64,000 bases of DNA, from NCBI RefSeq assembly GCF_950295315.1, contig NW_026647696.1, positions 1 through 64,000 of the forward strand, written 5' to 3'. Origin of the DNA: Erinaceus europaeus (lineage: Eukaryota > Chordata > Mammalia > Eulipotyphla > Erinaceidae). Position numbers and translations under genes: made by a program. Below are positions 42,977 to 53,371 of this stretch, piece after piece; position 1 is the stretch's first letter; every line of letters begins with the position of its first letter. The notes under the pieces are model-generated. The model was not told the origin of the DNA and did no database searches. It saw only the letters and a list, made by a program, of their open reading frames with translations.

Positions 42977-43164
42977 GGTGATTATCTTTATTTAACAATT
43001 ATATACCTTTGGTGTGCCAGACTTTAGTTAATTCATATTTGCTCATTTATTCAACAAGGGATTTATTTATCTCTTGCCTGGTTCACACTGTCAGTCACTG
43101 TGTTGATACATAAGTGGTTTATATTGAATGGAAGTCTGGAGTATAATAATGCAATATGTTTTCC

Positions 43165-43476
43165 TTTATTTTTAAATATTTATTTCCCTTTTGTTGCCGT
43201 TTTTAAATATTTTGTTCCCTTTTGTTGTTATTTTTATTGTTGTTGTAGTTATTATAGTTGTTTATGTCATTCTTGTTGGATAGGACAGAGAGAAATGGAG
43301 AGAGGAGAGGAAGGCAGAGAGGGGGAGAGAAAGATAGATACCTGCAGACCTGCTTCACCACCTGTGAAGCAACTCCCCTGCAGGTGGGGAGCCCGGGCTC
43401 AAACTGGGATCCTTACACCAGTTCTTGCACTTTGTGCCACGTGCACTTAACCCGCTGTGCTACCGCCGGACTCCCC
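43165..43476 (-). mobile_element. SINE family A with duplicated tail
   Basis: tttcccttttgttgccgtttt is followed by a second ttgttcccttttgttgtta, so the 3' end is present twice. Confidence 0.9.
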
Positions 43477-44172
43477 CACTATTTTCCTTTTTATACAACC
43501 CCAGCCTGTCTTTTGCCATAGGCTTAATGAGTGGATGAGCCACCTGCCATTTTTCTTATTGGGCCCTCTGCTACATGCCCTCCATGGAGAATCTGAGCAG
43601 CAGTGTTAGGATTAAAGGATTCTGAAGCACTTTGCACTGTCGGCACATTGTCTCCCAAGGGAGTTGCCTGACTCCTAGGGGAAAAGAATTATATTCCTGT
43701 TCCCCTTCTTGTTTTTTGCTTTCACTGGGGGACTAAGAACAGACTCATGGATGGTACCTCTGAGCTTGTTAATTTGGAAGCTACTGATTTGTAAGCCCTT
43801 TAATTCTCATAGAAAGGCAGGCAGTCTCTTTCCTACTTCTATATAGGGAGAGCTGTAATTGAAGACACCTGCAGAGAGGGTGCTGCCACATATATTAGGA
43901 TGCTATGAAATGGCATCAAATAATTAAACTGAAGCAGCAGTTGTCATAGGAAGAGAACAAAGTAAATTGGGTAATTTTAAGTGCCTTGCAGGAGTGCAGG
44001 AGTTTCTGTTCTTTTTTTTTTTTTTTTTCCCTTTTCCTTTCTGAATTTTGTTTACTTGGAAGGGTATATCTTAATGTGAATTAGCCTAGTTTTGTGGTTG
44101 ATTTTGATGGTGATTGGAAGGGGTAGGGATCCATTTTCATTAACCATCTCACAAATGTAGAAAGAAAAAATA
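43477..44172. other. Unique WDR59 intron 1 sequence
   Basis: Nothing recognised; T-run at 44,010-44,028. Confidence 0.6.
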
Positions 44173-44382
44173 GGAGCCAGGTTAGTGGCGCACCTGGTTT
44201 AGCATGCACGTTACAGTGCCTAAGGACTCAAGTTTGAGCTGTTGGTCCCCACCTGCAGGGGGAAAGCTTTGCAAGTGGTGAAGTAGTGCTGCAGGTGTCT
44301 CTCTGTCTCTCTTCTTATCTCCCCCTTTCCTCTAGATATCTGGCTGTCTCTATCCAATAAGCAAATAAAAATATTAAAAAAT
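44173..44382 (+). mobile_element. SINE family B
   Basis: aggagccaggttagtggcgc to ccaataagcaaataaaa. Confidence 0.85.
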
Positions 44383-44545
44383 GTGGCCTGGGAGGTGGTT
44401 CAGTGGATAAAGCACTGGATTCTCAACCATGAGGTCCTGAGTTCAATCCCTGGCAGCACATGTACCAGAGTGATGTCTAGTTCTTTCTCTTCTCCACTTC
44501 TCCTATCTTTCTCATGAAAAAATAAATACATTATAAAAAAATATT
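44383..44545 (+). mobile_element. SINE family C
   Basis: gtggcctgggaggtggttca to ctcatgaaaaaataaat. Confidence 0.9.
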
Positions 44546-44569
44546 AAAAAAATAAAAATATAGAGAGGG

Positions 44570-44776
44570 AAGGGGCCCGGGCCGTGGCACACCCAGTTAA
44601 ATGCACATAATACTAAGTGCAAAGACCAATGCAAGGATCTAAGTTTGAGCCCCTACCTCCCACCTGCGGATAGGTCGCTTCACAAGTGATCCCCCCTGCA
44701 GGTGGGGAGCCGGGGGCTTGAACCAGGATCCTTATGCCTTGTATGCTTAACCTGCAGCACTATTGCGTGGCCCCTA
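44570..44776 (+). mobile_element. Foldback family A element
   Basis: 44,573-44,693 is a plus-strand A head to gtcgcttcacaag; 44,690-44,776 is the same 5' region inverted (cccctgcaggtggggagccg to attgcgtggcccc). No A-tail on either side. Confidence 0.75.
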
Positions 44777-44946
44777 ATGTTATCTTTTGTATTGCTGAGT
44801 AGATCTCCATTGAGTATATAGCCTATAATTTAGACTATTTCAGGTATATTCTAAGGGGCCCATGACTTTTTTTGCCTGAGCCCCACAAATAACGTGCAAG
44901 TGGGCTAAAAGTATTGATCTGAACCTCATTAAAAATCTTTCAAGGG

Positions 44947-45103
44947 TGATCTGGGAGGTGGCGCAGTGGATAAAGTGTCGGATTCTCATGCATGAGGTCC
45001 TGAGTTCAATCCCTGACAGCACATGTACTTGAGTGATGTCTGGTTCTTTCTCTCTCTCCTCCTATCCCTCTCATTAATAAATAAAATATTAAAACAAACA
45101 AAC
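44947..45103 (+). mobile_element. SINE family C with target-site duplication
   Basis: aaaaatctttcaaggg at 44,931-44,946 and 45,104-45,119 (16 bp, perfect). Confidence 0.95.
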
Positions 45104-45117
45104 AAAAATCTTTCAAG

Positions 45118-45400
45118 GGAGTTGGGGGGTAGCGCAGCGGGTTAAGCGCACATGGCGCAAAGCACAATGACAGGTGGTTCGAGCCCCCAGCTCCCCACCT
45201 GCAGGGGGCTTCACAAGTGGTGAAGCAGATCTGCAGGTGTCTGTCTTTCTCTCCCCCTCTCTGTCTTCTCCATCTCTCTCCACTTCTCTCTGCCCTATCC
45301 AACCATGACAACATCAGAAACAATAACAATAATAACTATAACAAAATAATAAGGGCAACAAAAGGGAATAAATAAATAAATATAAAAAATATTAAAAAAG
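45118..45400 (+). mobile_element. SINE family A
   Basis: gagttggggggtagcgcagc to gggaataaataaataaat. Confidence 0.9.
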
Positions 45401-45414
45401 TGTTTTCAGAACAA

Positions 45415-45562
45415 CGGGTGCTGGGTAGGGCCTTGAATGCTCAAGCATGAGGTCCTGAGTTCAGCCCCTCAACCTGTGGCATCTCATGTGTCAGAGTGAT
45501 GCTTTGGTTCTCTTTTCCTTCCTCTCTCTTACTATCAGATCAATACATCTTTATAAAAAATA
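45415..45562 (+). mobile_element. SINE family C, diverged
   Basis: gtgctgggtagggccttgaa, gcatgaggtcctgagttcag. Confidence 0.7.
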
Positions 45563-45621
45563 AAAATAATAAATTATTAAAGCTACTAGGTTCTAGAGAA
45601 CACCCCTCATCTAAAAAAGGT

Positions 45622-46088
45622 GGAACTTGGGAGCTGTACAGTGGTGCACTGGTGGAGGGTACCCCATTCCCTACCTATAGTGGGGATGCTTCACTAGTGG
45701 TGAAGCAGATCTATAGGTGTCTCTGTTTCTCCTTTTTTAAAAAATTTTTATTTATTTATTTGCTATTGGATAGAGACAGAAAAATTGAGATGGGAGAGGG
45801 AGATAGAGAAGGAAAGAGACAAAGAGACTCCTGCAACACTGCTTCACCACTTGTGAAGCTTTCCCCCTATAGGTGGGGACCAGGGGCTTAAACCTGCATC
45901 ATTGTGCACTGTAATGTGTGTGTTTAACCAGGTGCTCCACCTCGGGATCCCCCCCTTCTCTATCTTCCTCTCCCCTCTCAATTTCTTTCTATCCTATCAA
46001 ATAAAATAGAAAGGAAAAAATGGTCACTGGGAGTGGTGGATTCATAGTGCCAGCGCTGATTCCTAGTGACAACCCTGGTGTCAATTAA
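45622..46088 (+). mobile_element. B-like SINE with shared 3' module, split by a B
   Basis: Left 45,622-45,732, inverted family B 45,735-45,950, right 45,951-46,088 with module gtcactgggagtggtggatt. Confidence 0.75.
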
Positions 46089-46111
46089 AAAGAAATTGTT
46101 CATTAAAAAAA

Positions 46112-46235
46112 AGTGAGGTGGGGTTAGATAGCATAATGGTTATGCAGAGACTCTCATGCCTAAGGCTCTAAAGCCCTAGGTTCCATCCCCTACACCACCA
46201 TAGGCCAGAGCTGAGCAGTGCTCTGGTTTTGTTTT
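46112..46235 (+). mobile_element. SINE family D
   Basis: gtggggttagatagcataat to agtgctctggttttg. Confidence 0.9.
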
Positions 46236-46371
46236 GTTTTTTTTAAAGGAACTTTAAAATTTTTACAGTTGACATAAATGTTGATTACTTTATAAAAAAA
46301 TACCTTGAGATGTTACCACTCCCAGTTTCACTAAGAGGACTCAAGAATTGCATTTGTAGTTGTGATTTTTT

Positions 46372-46472
46372 TTTTTTTTTAAATGTTGGTGCTGGGAATT
46401 GAACCTGGGACTTCAGAACCTCGGGAATGAAAGTCTTTCGCATATATAGTATGCTGTCTCCCCACCCCCCTG
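46372..46472 (-). mobile_element. SINE family D, 5' part
   Basis: ggtgctgggaattgaacctg to gtatgctgtctccccacc. Confidence 0.75.
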
Positions 46473-46895
46473 CAGTTATGATTTTTTACGAGGAGGATAC
46501 AAAGTGATGTATAAGGGAAAAGATGCATGGGTAGGATACCATGTGGGAAGGTGGGAACTCCCAAGACTCTTCTTCCCATAGAAACATGCAGGGGATGCCT
46601 AATTTTCTCAGCATTGCAATGTCCTCGATTGTTGAATTGAAATGTTGTTTCAGTTTAACGTATTGTGAGAAACTCAGTATCCAAGGTTTTTATTTTGAGC
46701 TGGTCACAAAGGCACCATCTGGTTAGCACAAATCAATTTCTAGATTCCCAGAGGGATAGCAGGAACCACATTGTTTGACATACAATTTAGGGAATGATGG
46801 GAACACTGCCCAAATTGAAGTTCTCGGAAATCAGCCAAGAACCAACCACGGACACTTCATGGGTGGTGGAGCTGTGCATTGGTGTGTCACTCACC
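46473..46895. other. Unique WDR59 intron 1 sequence
   Basis: Nothing recognised. Confidence 0.6.
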
Positions 46896-46897
46896 TC

Positions 46898-47153
46898 CTT
46901 AAATTTTTTTTTTCACCAGGCTTATTGCTGGGGCTTGGTGCCAGCATAATGAATCCACCCCCTTCTATTTTATTTGATGGGATGGAGAGAATTTGAGAGG
47001 GAGAGTGATATAGGTATGGAGAGAGAGATTCCTGCAGACCTGCTTCACAGTTTGTGAAGCGTTCCCCCTTGCAGGTGGAGAGTGGGGGCTTGAACGAGGG
47101 TCCTTGTGCATGGTAATGTGTGTGTTCACCTGGTATGCCACTACCCAGCCTGT
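46898..47153 (-). mobile_element. SINE family A2
   Basis: caccaggcttattgctgggg to atgccactacccagcc. Confidence 0.85.
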
Positions 47154-47234
47154 CTTGCTTCTCTTTGTCTTCCCATACCCCCGTCATAGATACACACACA
47201 CATTTGGGTACATAGGCTAGATATATTTGGGCCA

Positions 47235-47420
47235 TAGGCTAGAGAGCTAACTTACTGGGGTAAGCCTTGCCATGTGTCCCAGGTTCCAGCCCTGGCAAAA
47301 TGTGGAAGGTTCCACTGCTTGTGACACCTCCCATGTGCATGGTGTTGGGTGCTTCAACCCTCAGGTCCTTGTTCATGGTAAAGTGTGTGCTTTCCCAGGT
47401 GAACCATCATCTCCTGACTA
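47235..47420 (-). mobile_element. E-type old SINE
   Basis: cttcaaccctcaggtccttg ... gtgaaccatcatctcctga. Confidence 0.4.
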
Positions 47421-47519
47421 TTATTATTATTTAATTATTTTTTTGAGAGCCAGGGTCTCATGCAACTACATTTTCACCACTTTGGGCAGCATTTTTTCTT
47501 TTCTTTTTCTTTAAAGTGA

Positions 47520-47782
47520 TTCTTTTTTAATTTATTCCCTTTTGTTGCCCTTGTTGTTTTATTGTTCTAGTTATTATTGATGTCATTGTTGTTGGATAGG
47601 ACAGAGAGAAATGGAGAGAGGAAGGGAAGACAGAGAAGGGAAGAGAAAGATAGACATCTGCAGACCTGCTTCACTGCTTGTGAAGCGACCCCCCTGCAGG
47701 TGGGGAGCCGGGGACTGGAACTGTTTCCTTAGGCTGGTCCTTCACCTGCGCTTAACTTGCTGTGCTACAGCCCGACTCCCTT
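47520..47782 (-). mobile_element. SINE family A
   Basis: attcccttttgttgcccttg to gctacagcccgactccc. Confidence 0.9.
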
Positions 47783-47871
47783 CTTTCTTTTTCATTCAGG
47801 GGAACAAACACTACTATACTGGTGCTTTTTTTTTTTTTGATTTTTTTAAAAAGTTTTTAAAAAATATTTAT

Positions 47872-48000
47872 TTATGGGCAAGGGTAGATAGCATAATGGT
47901 TATGCAAACAGACTGTCATGCTTGAGGCTTCAAAGTCCCAGGTTCAATCCCCCGCATCACCATAAGCCAGAGCTGATCAGTGCTCTGGTAAAAAAAAAAA
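47872..48000 (+). mobile_element. SINE family D
   Basis: caagggtagatagcataatg to gtgctctggtaaaaaaaa. Confidence 0.9.
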
Positions 48001-48011
48001 AATAATAAAAT

Positions 48012-48288
48012 AAAATATTTATTTATTTTCCCTTTTTGTTGTCCTTGTTTTATTGATGTAGTGATTATTGTTGTAATTTGATGTCGTTGTTGGATAGGAC
48101 AGAGAGGAATAGAGAGAGGAGAAGACAGAGGAGAGAAAGATAAACACCTGCAGACCTGCTTCACTGCTTGTGAAGCGACTCCCCTGCAGGTGGGGAGCTG
48201 GGGGCTTGAACTGGGATCCTTCCAGCAGTCCTTATGCTTTATGCCACCTGCGCTTAACCTGCTGCGCTACCTACCGCCCAGTCCCTAA
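48012..48288 (-). mobile_element. SINE family A
   Basis: ttattttccctttttgttgt to gctacctaccgcccagtccc. Confidence 0.9.
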
Positions 48289-48429
48289 AATGGATATGTA
48301 ATTCAGTCCATTTCCAAATTCAGTGTCATTTGGTTAATATGAAGTATCATACCTGTTTTTTTTTTTTAAGGATTTATTTTTAAAAATTTCTTTTTTCTTT
48401 TTTTCTTTATTTTCTTTCTTTCTTTCTTT

Positions 48430-48919
48430 TTTATTATAGGGTAATTAATGTGTTACATTCAACAGTAAATACAATAGTTTGTACATGCATAACATTCCCC
48501 AGTTTCCCATATAACAATACAAGCCCCATTAGGTCCTCTGAATCCTTCTTGGACCTGTATTCTCCCTACCCACCCACCCAGAGTCTTTTACTTTGGTGCA
48601 ATACGCCAATTCCATTTCAGGTTCTACTTCTGTTTTTTTTTTCTGATCTTGTTTTTCAACTTCTGCCTGAGAGTGAGATCATCCCATATTCATCCTTCTG
48701 TTTCTGACTTATTTCACTCAACATGATTTTTTCAAGGTCCATCCAAGATCGGCTGAAAACGGTGAAGTCACCATTTTTTTACAGCCGAGTAGTATTCCAT
48801 TGTGTATATAGACCACAACTTGCTCAGCCATTCATCTGTTGTTGGACACCTGGGTTGCTTCCAGGTTTTGGCTATTACAAATTGTGCTGCCAAGAACATA
48901 TGTGTACACAGATCTTTTT
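48430..48919 (-). mobile_element. L1 type 1: 3' UTR and ORF2 C-terminus
   Basis: On the minus strand ORF2 ends ...[23 protein letters not shown] sequence and [17 protein letters not shown], followed by a 3' UTR whose polyadenylated end is near 48,430. The element continues past an insertion to 49,093-50,610. Confidence 0.9.
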
Positions 48920-49074
48920 TTTTTTGTAATGGTGATAGTGGGAAGCCCTGTCTAGTACCTGATCTGAGGGGAAATGCTTCCAGTTTTTCACCATTGAGTA
49001 TGATGTTGGCTGTAGGTTTGCTATGTATAGACTCCACTATCTTGAGGAATTTTCATTTATTCCCATTTCTAGTA
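48920..49074 (-). mobile_element. Polyadenylated L1 reverse-transcriptase fragment inserted into L1
   Basis: Minus-strand reading gives [17 protein letters not shown] and [12 protein letters not shown], the RT region just before the catalytic YxDD motif, which belongs about 1.5 kb away in ORF2. It is followed by an A-tract (t-run at 48,915-48,925 on the plus strand) and flanked by an 18-bp duplication, gtgtacacagatcttttt (48,902-48,919 and 49,075-49,092). It is therefore a separate retroposed fragment, not a rearrangement of the host L1. Confidence 0.85.
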
Positions 49075-49704
49075 GTGTACACAGATCTTTTTGGATGGAT
49101 GTGTTGGGTTCCTTAGGATATATCCCCAGGGGAGGAATTGCAGGATCATAGGGTAGGTCCATTTCTAGCCTTCTGAGAGTTCTCCAGACTATTCTCCACA
49201 GAGGTTGGACCAATTTACATTCCCACCAGCAGTGTGGGAGGGTTCCTTTGACCCCACACCCTCTCCAGCATTTGCTGTTGTTACTTTTTCTGATGTATGA
49301 CATTCTCACAGGAGTGAAGTGGTATCTCATTGTTGTCTTTATTTACATTTCTCTGACAATCAGAGACTTGGAGCATTTTTTCATGTGTTTCTTCTCAGCC
49401 TTTTGGATCTCTTCTGTGTTGAATATTCTGTCCATGTGCTCCCTCCATTTTTGGATGGGGTTATTTGTTGTCTTTTTGTTGAGTTTGGCAAGCTCTTTAT
49501 ATATTTTGGTTATTAGCCTCTTGTCTGATGTATGGCATGTAAAGATCTTCTCCCATTCTGTGTGGGGTCTCTTGGTTTGGGTAGTGGTTTCTTTTGCTGT
49601 GAAGAAGTTTTTTAATTTGATGTAGTCCCATAGGTTTATACTTGCCTTAGTCTTCTTTGTAATTGGATTCGTTTCATTGAAGATGTCTTTAAAATGCATG
49701 CGGA

Positions 49705-50067
49705 GGGGGTCGGGCGGTGGCACAGTGGGTTAAGCGCATGTGGTGCAAAGCGCAAGGACCGGCGTAAGGATCCCGGTTCGAACCCCGGCTCCCCACCTGC
49801 AGGGGAGTCACTTCACAGATGGTGAAGCAGGTCTGCAGGTGTCTATCTTTCTCTCCCCCTCTCTGTCTTCCCCTCCTCTCTCCATTTCTCTCTGTCCTAT
49901 CCAACAACGAACAACACCAACACCACCAACAATAATAATAATAATAACCACAACGAGGCTACAACAATAAGGGAAACAAAAGGGGGAAAAAATGGCCTCC
50001 AGGAGCGGTGGATTCATGGTGCAGGCACCGAGCCCAGCAATAACCCTGGAGGAAAAGAAAAAAAAAA
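49705..50067 (+). mobile_element. SINE family A, long form, inserted in L1
   Basis: Near-consensus copy; atgcgga at 49,698-49,704 and 50,071-50,077 marks the duplicated target. Confidence 0.95.
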
Positions 50068-50163
50068 AGTATGCGGAAAAGAGTTCTGCTAATATTTTCT
50101 TCTAAGTATTTGATAGTTTGTGGTCTAACATCCAAGTCCTTGATCCACTTGGAATTTACTTTT

Positions 50164-50446
50164 TTAAAATATTTTATTTATTTATTATTTATTCCCTTTT
50201 GTTGCCCTTGTTGTTTTATTGTTGTAGTTATGATTGATGTTGTTCTTGTTGGATAGGACAGAGAGAAATTGAGAGAGCAGGGGAAGACAGGGGGAGAGAA
50301 AGACAGACACCTGCAGACCTGCTTCACCGCTTGTGAAGCGACTCCCCTGCAGGTGGGGAGCCGGGGGCTTGAACCGGGATCCTTATGCTGGTCCTTGTGC
50401 TTTGCGCCACCTGTGCTTAACCCGCTGCGCTACCGCCTGACTCCCC
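50164..50446 (-). mobile_element. SINE family A inserted in L1
   Basis: ggaatttactttt at 50,151-50,163 and 50,447-50,459 (13 bp, perfect). Confidence 0.95.
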
Positions 50447-50614
50447 GGAATTTACTTTTGTATTTGGTGAAATATAGTGGTTCAGTTTCATTCTTCTGCA
50501 TGTTTCAACCCACTGTTTCCAACACCATATGTTGAAGAGACTCTGCTTTCCCCATTTAATAGTCTGAGCCCCTTTGTCAAAGATTAGATGTCCATAGGTG
50601 TGGGGATATTTTTT

Positions 50615-50887
50615 CTTTTTTGAAATATTTATTTATTCCCTTTTGTTGCCCTTGTTTTATTGTTGTAGTTATTATTGTCGTCGTTGTTGGATAGGACAGA
50701 GAGAAAAGGAGACAGGAGGGGAAGACAGAGAGGGGGAGAGAAAGACAGACACCTGCAGACCTGCTTCACCACTTGTGAAGTGACCCCCCTGTAGGTGGGG
50801 AGCTGGGGCTCGAACCAGGATCTTTACGCCGGCTTTTGCGCTTTGTGCCACGTACGCTTAACCTGCTGCTACCTACCGTCTCACGCC
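50615..50887 (-). mobile_element. SINE family A
   Basis: tattcccttttgttgccctt to tgctacctaccgtctcacgcc. Confidence 0.9.
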
Positions 50888-50889
50888 CA

Positions 50890-51160
50890 AGAATTTATTT
50901 ATTTTGTGTTTTATTGGTAGTAGGGCGTTTGATGGTTTACAGCACAGTTGTTTACACTTGGGCACAACTTCTCGATCTTGCATGACGGGTGTCTGCAAAA
51001 TACTCTTACTCCCAACCTAGAACGTCAAACCTCCCTGCTTTCGATCCTTCCCCAGAGTCTCTTGCTTTAGTGCCGTGCACCACTCCCAGTCCAGGTTTCA
51101 CTCTGTGTTCCCTCTTTCTGACCATGTCTCCTGAGTTCTACCTACATGTAAAGTCCCTGC
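50890..51160 (-). mobile_element. Older L1 3' UTR-like fragment
   Basis: Contains ccccagagtctcttgcttta, cccagtccaggttt and ctgagttctacctacatg, which parallel the type 1 3' UTR (agagtcttttactttggtgc, ttcaggttctact, caacttctgcct) but are much more diverged. Confidence 0.5.
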
Positions 51161-51221
51161 ATAGATCCTTAAGGCAAAACTAGAGACAAAAAGTATGCTT
51201 TTTTTTTGGTGTTATTACTGG

Positions 51222-51356
51222 TTCACTTTTTTTTTTTTTAAACCAGAACACTGTTCAGTTCTGGTTTATGGTGGTGTGGGGGATTGAACCTGGGACTTTG
51301 GAGCCTCAGGCATGAGAGTCTCTTTGCATAGCCATTATGCTATCTGCCCTCCACCT
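51222..51356 (-). mobile_element. SINE family D
   Basis: accagaacactgttcagttc to attatgctatctgccctcc. Confidence 0.9.
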
Positions 51357-51394
51357 CTGGTTCACCCTTTATTAGTATTCTGTCTCTGTACCAC

Positions 51395-51560
51395 AAGCTT
51401 AACAGCTTGAAACATTATCCATTTATTAGTTCATAATTCTGTTGGTCAGAAGACCAGGCACTGTATGACTGGTTTCTCTGTTCAGTGTCTCAGAGGTAGT
51501 AATCAAGGTGTCAGTTGACTGTGTTCTCATTTGGAGGGCTTATGTGATTAAGCATCTCTA
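51395..51560. repeat. Unnamed ancestral interspersed repeat
   Basis: cagcttgaaacattatccat ... cataattctgttggtcagaa ... aatcaaggtgtcagttgact resembles a widespread old mammalian repeat I have seen but cannot name with confidence. Confidence 0.4.
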
Positions 51561-51600
51561 TCTTTTATATTACCTTCTGTCCCTCAGAACTTTTTCATCA

Positions 51601-51656
51601 TATTTAATGATTACATACATTTGCCCTGTCCCCCAAATGTATGTAATCATTAAATA
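51601..51656. repeat. Perfect 23-bp inverted repeat with 10-nt loop
   Basis: Arm 1 (51,601-51,623) is the exact reverse complement of arm 2 (51,634-51,656); the core is taatgattacatacatttg and the loop is ccctgtcccc. It would form a 23-bp hairpin in DNA or in WDR59 intron 1 RNA. I recognise no known MITE terminus. Confidence 0.95.
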
Positions 51657-51744
51657 ACAGCTCCTCCCCCTAATCTTGGACAACCATGATTTTGCTTTCT
51701 CTTTCTTTTTTTTAATTAAACTGTATTTTTAAAAATTATTTATT

Positions 51745-51826
51745 TTATATAATTTTTATTGATAAAAAGGAAACACTGACAGAAACCATAGGCTAAGAGG
51801 GATACAACTCCACACAAATCCCACCA
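51745..51826 (-). mobile_element. L1 type 2 extreme 3' end
   Basis: atttttattgataaaaagga, gaaaccataggctaagaggg and tacaactccacacaaatcc match the 3' terminus of the type 2 L1 copies; only about 80 bp remain. Confidence 0.7.
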
Positions 51827-52008
51827 CCAGATATTTATTTATTTATTATTGGATAGATGGAGACAGAAATTGAGAGGGGAAGGGGAGATAGAGAGGAAGA
51901 GAGACAGAAAGACACCTGCAGCACTGCTTTACCATTTGTGAAGCTTTTCTTCCTGTAGGTGGGGACTGTAATGTATGCACTTACACAAGTGTGCCATGGC
52001 CTGGCCCT
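51827..52008 (-). mobile_element. SINE family B
   Basis: ttattggatagatggagaca; the aaccagggg segment is deleted at ggtggggactgtaatgta. Confidence 0.85.
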
Positions 52009-52064
52009 GCTTTCTCTCTCACTCTCTCTCTCTCTCTTTCTTTCTTTCTCTCTTTCCTTCTTTT

Positions 52065-53160
52065 TTAAATATTTATTCCCTTTTGCCCTTGTTTTATTAT
52101 TTTATTTTTTATTTTTAATTTCTTTATTGATAAATTAATGTTTTACATTCAACAGTAAGTACAAAAGTTTGTACATGCATAACATTTCTAAGTTTTACAT
52201 ATAACAATATAACCCCCACTAAGTCCTCTGTCATCCTTCTTGGATCTGTATTCTTCCCCCCCCCCCCAGAGTCTTTTACTTTGGTGCAATACGTCAATTC
52301 CAGTTCAGGTTCTACTTGTGTTTTCTCTTCTGATCTTGTTTTTCAACTTTTGCCTGAGAGTGAGATCCTCCCAGATTCATCCTTCTGTTTCTGACTTACT
52401 TCACTTAACATGAATTTTTCAAGATCCATCCTTTACTTTAAAGTCTATTGTGTCAGATATGAGAATAGCTGTTCCTTCCCTTTTTTGTGGGCCATTGGCT
52501 TGTATGATAGTTTTCCATCCTTTCATTTTGAGTCTGTGTTTGTCTTGTTGAGTTAGATGGGTTTCCTGTAGACAGCATATTGTTGGGTTGTGTTTTCTGA
52601 TCCATCTTCCTACTCTGTATCTTTTAATAGGTGAATTTAGGCCATTGACATTTATTGATATCAAAGATTGAAGATATTTTAACGCCATTCTTATAGAGTT
52701 TTAGAGTGTTCTGATATATGGCCTATTTATGGTGGTCTGACTGTTTATAGGAGACCTTTCAAAACTTCTTTCAGGGCAGGCTTGGTGATAGTTGATTCCT
52801 TCAACTGTTGCTTGTCTGAGAAGGTTTTTATGCCTCCATCTAGTCTGAATGACAGTCTAGCAGGATACAGTATTCTTGGTTGAAAGCCTTTCTCGTTGAG
52901 CACTTGATAGATATGCCCTTGTTTTATTGTTGTAGTTGTTGTTGTTATTGATGTCGTTGTTGTTGGATAGAGCAGAGAGAAATGGGGAGAGGAGGGGAAG
53001 ACAGAGAGGGGGAGAGAAAGATACTTGCAGACCTGCTTCACTGCTTGTGAAGCAACTCCCCTGCAGGTGGGGAGCTGGGGGCTAGAACCGGGATCCTTAC
53101 GCTGGTCCATGTGCTTTGTGCCACCAGCGCTTAACCCACTGTGCTACCACCCAACTTCAC
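52065..53160 (-). mobile_element. SINE family A split by the deleted L1
   Basis: A tail 52,068-52,098 and body plus head 52,914-53,158. Confidence 0.9.
52099..52913 (-). mobile_element. Internally deleted L1: ORF1 end, ORF2 endonuclease start, then 3' UTR
   Basis: Minus-strand order: ORF1-like C-terminus (SFRLDGGIKTFSDKQQL, ITKPALKEVLKGLL, about 52,745-52,870), a short spacer, ORF2 N-terminus with the endonuclease start (ISINVNGLNSPIKRYRV, CCLQETHL, about 52,419-52,688), then directly the type 1 3' UTR (52,110-52,427). Most of ORF2, including RT, is missing at a junction near 52,428. A perfect 15-bp duplication, tgcccttgttttatt (52,084-52,098 and 52,914-52,928), shows insertion into a family A SINE. 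Confidence 0.85.
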
Positions 53161-53194
53161 TGCTTTCTCTTTCTATGCACATATTCCAGGTACC

Positions 53195-53370
53195 TCATAT
53201 AAGTGGAATTATATAATATTTGGCCTTTCGTGTTTAGCATATTTTGCTTAGTATCGTGTTTTCAAGGTTCATCCATGTCATATAGCCTGTATCCCCTTGT
53301 ATTTACCAACCACCTTTTGTTTATTCATTTGTGTGTTGATGGACATTTGGACTGTTTCAGGTCTCTTCTT
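53195..53370 (-). mobile_element. Ancient eutherian L1 3' fragment
   Basis: Diverged match to L1M-type sequence: gtggaattatataatatttg, ttttcaaggttcatccatg, and cattt/gtgtgttgatggacatttgg followed by tgtttcag. Older than the lineage-specific L1 copies. Confidence 0.6.
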
Positions 53371-53371
53371 T

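Larger units (their letters stand above)
49093..50610 (-). mobile_element. L1 ORF2 C-terminal region, interrupted by SINEs
   Basis: Minus-strand ORF2: a stretch ending [10 protein letters not shown], preceded by [18 protein letters not shown], the L1 Cys/His motif region [18 protein letters not shown], and NPIQKWREHMDRIF. SINEs interrupt at 49,705-50,067 (family A), 50,164-50,446 (family A) and 50,615-50,885 (family A); L1 sequence resumes at 50,068-50,163 and 50,447-50,610. Frameshifts are present, so it is dead. Confidence 0.85.

Noticed and set aside
48430..50610. Possible endogenous retrovirus pol
   Set aside because: The motifs and 3' UTR are those of L1 ORF2; no LTR or gag-like sequence was seen.
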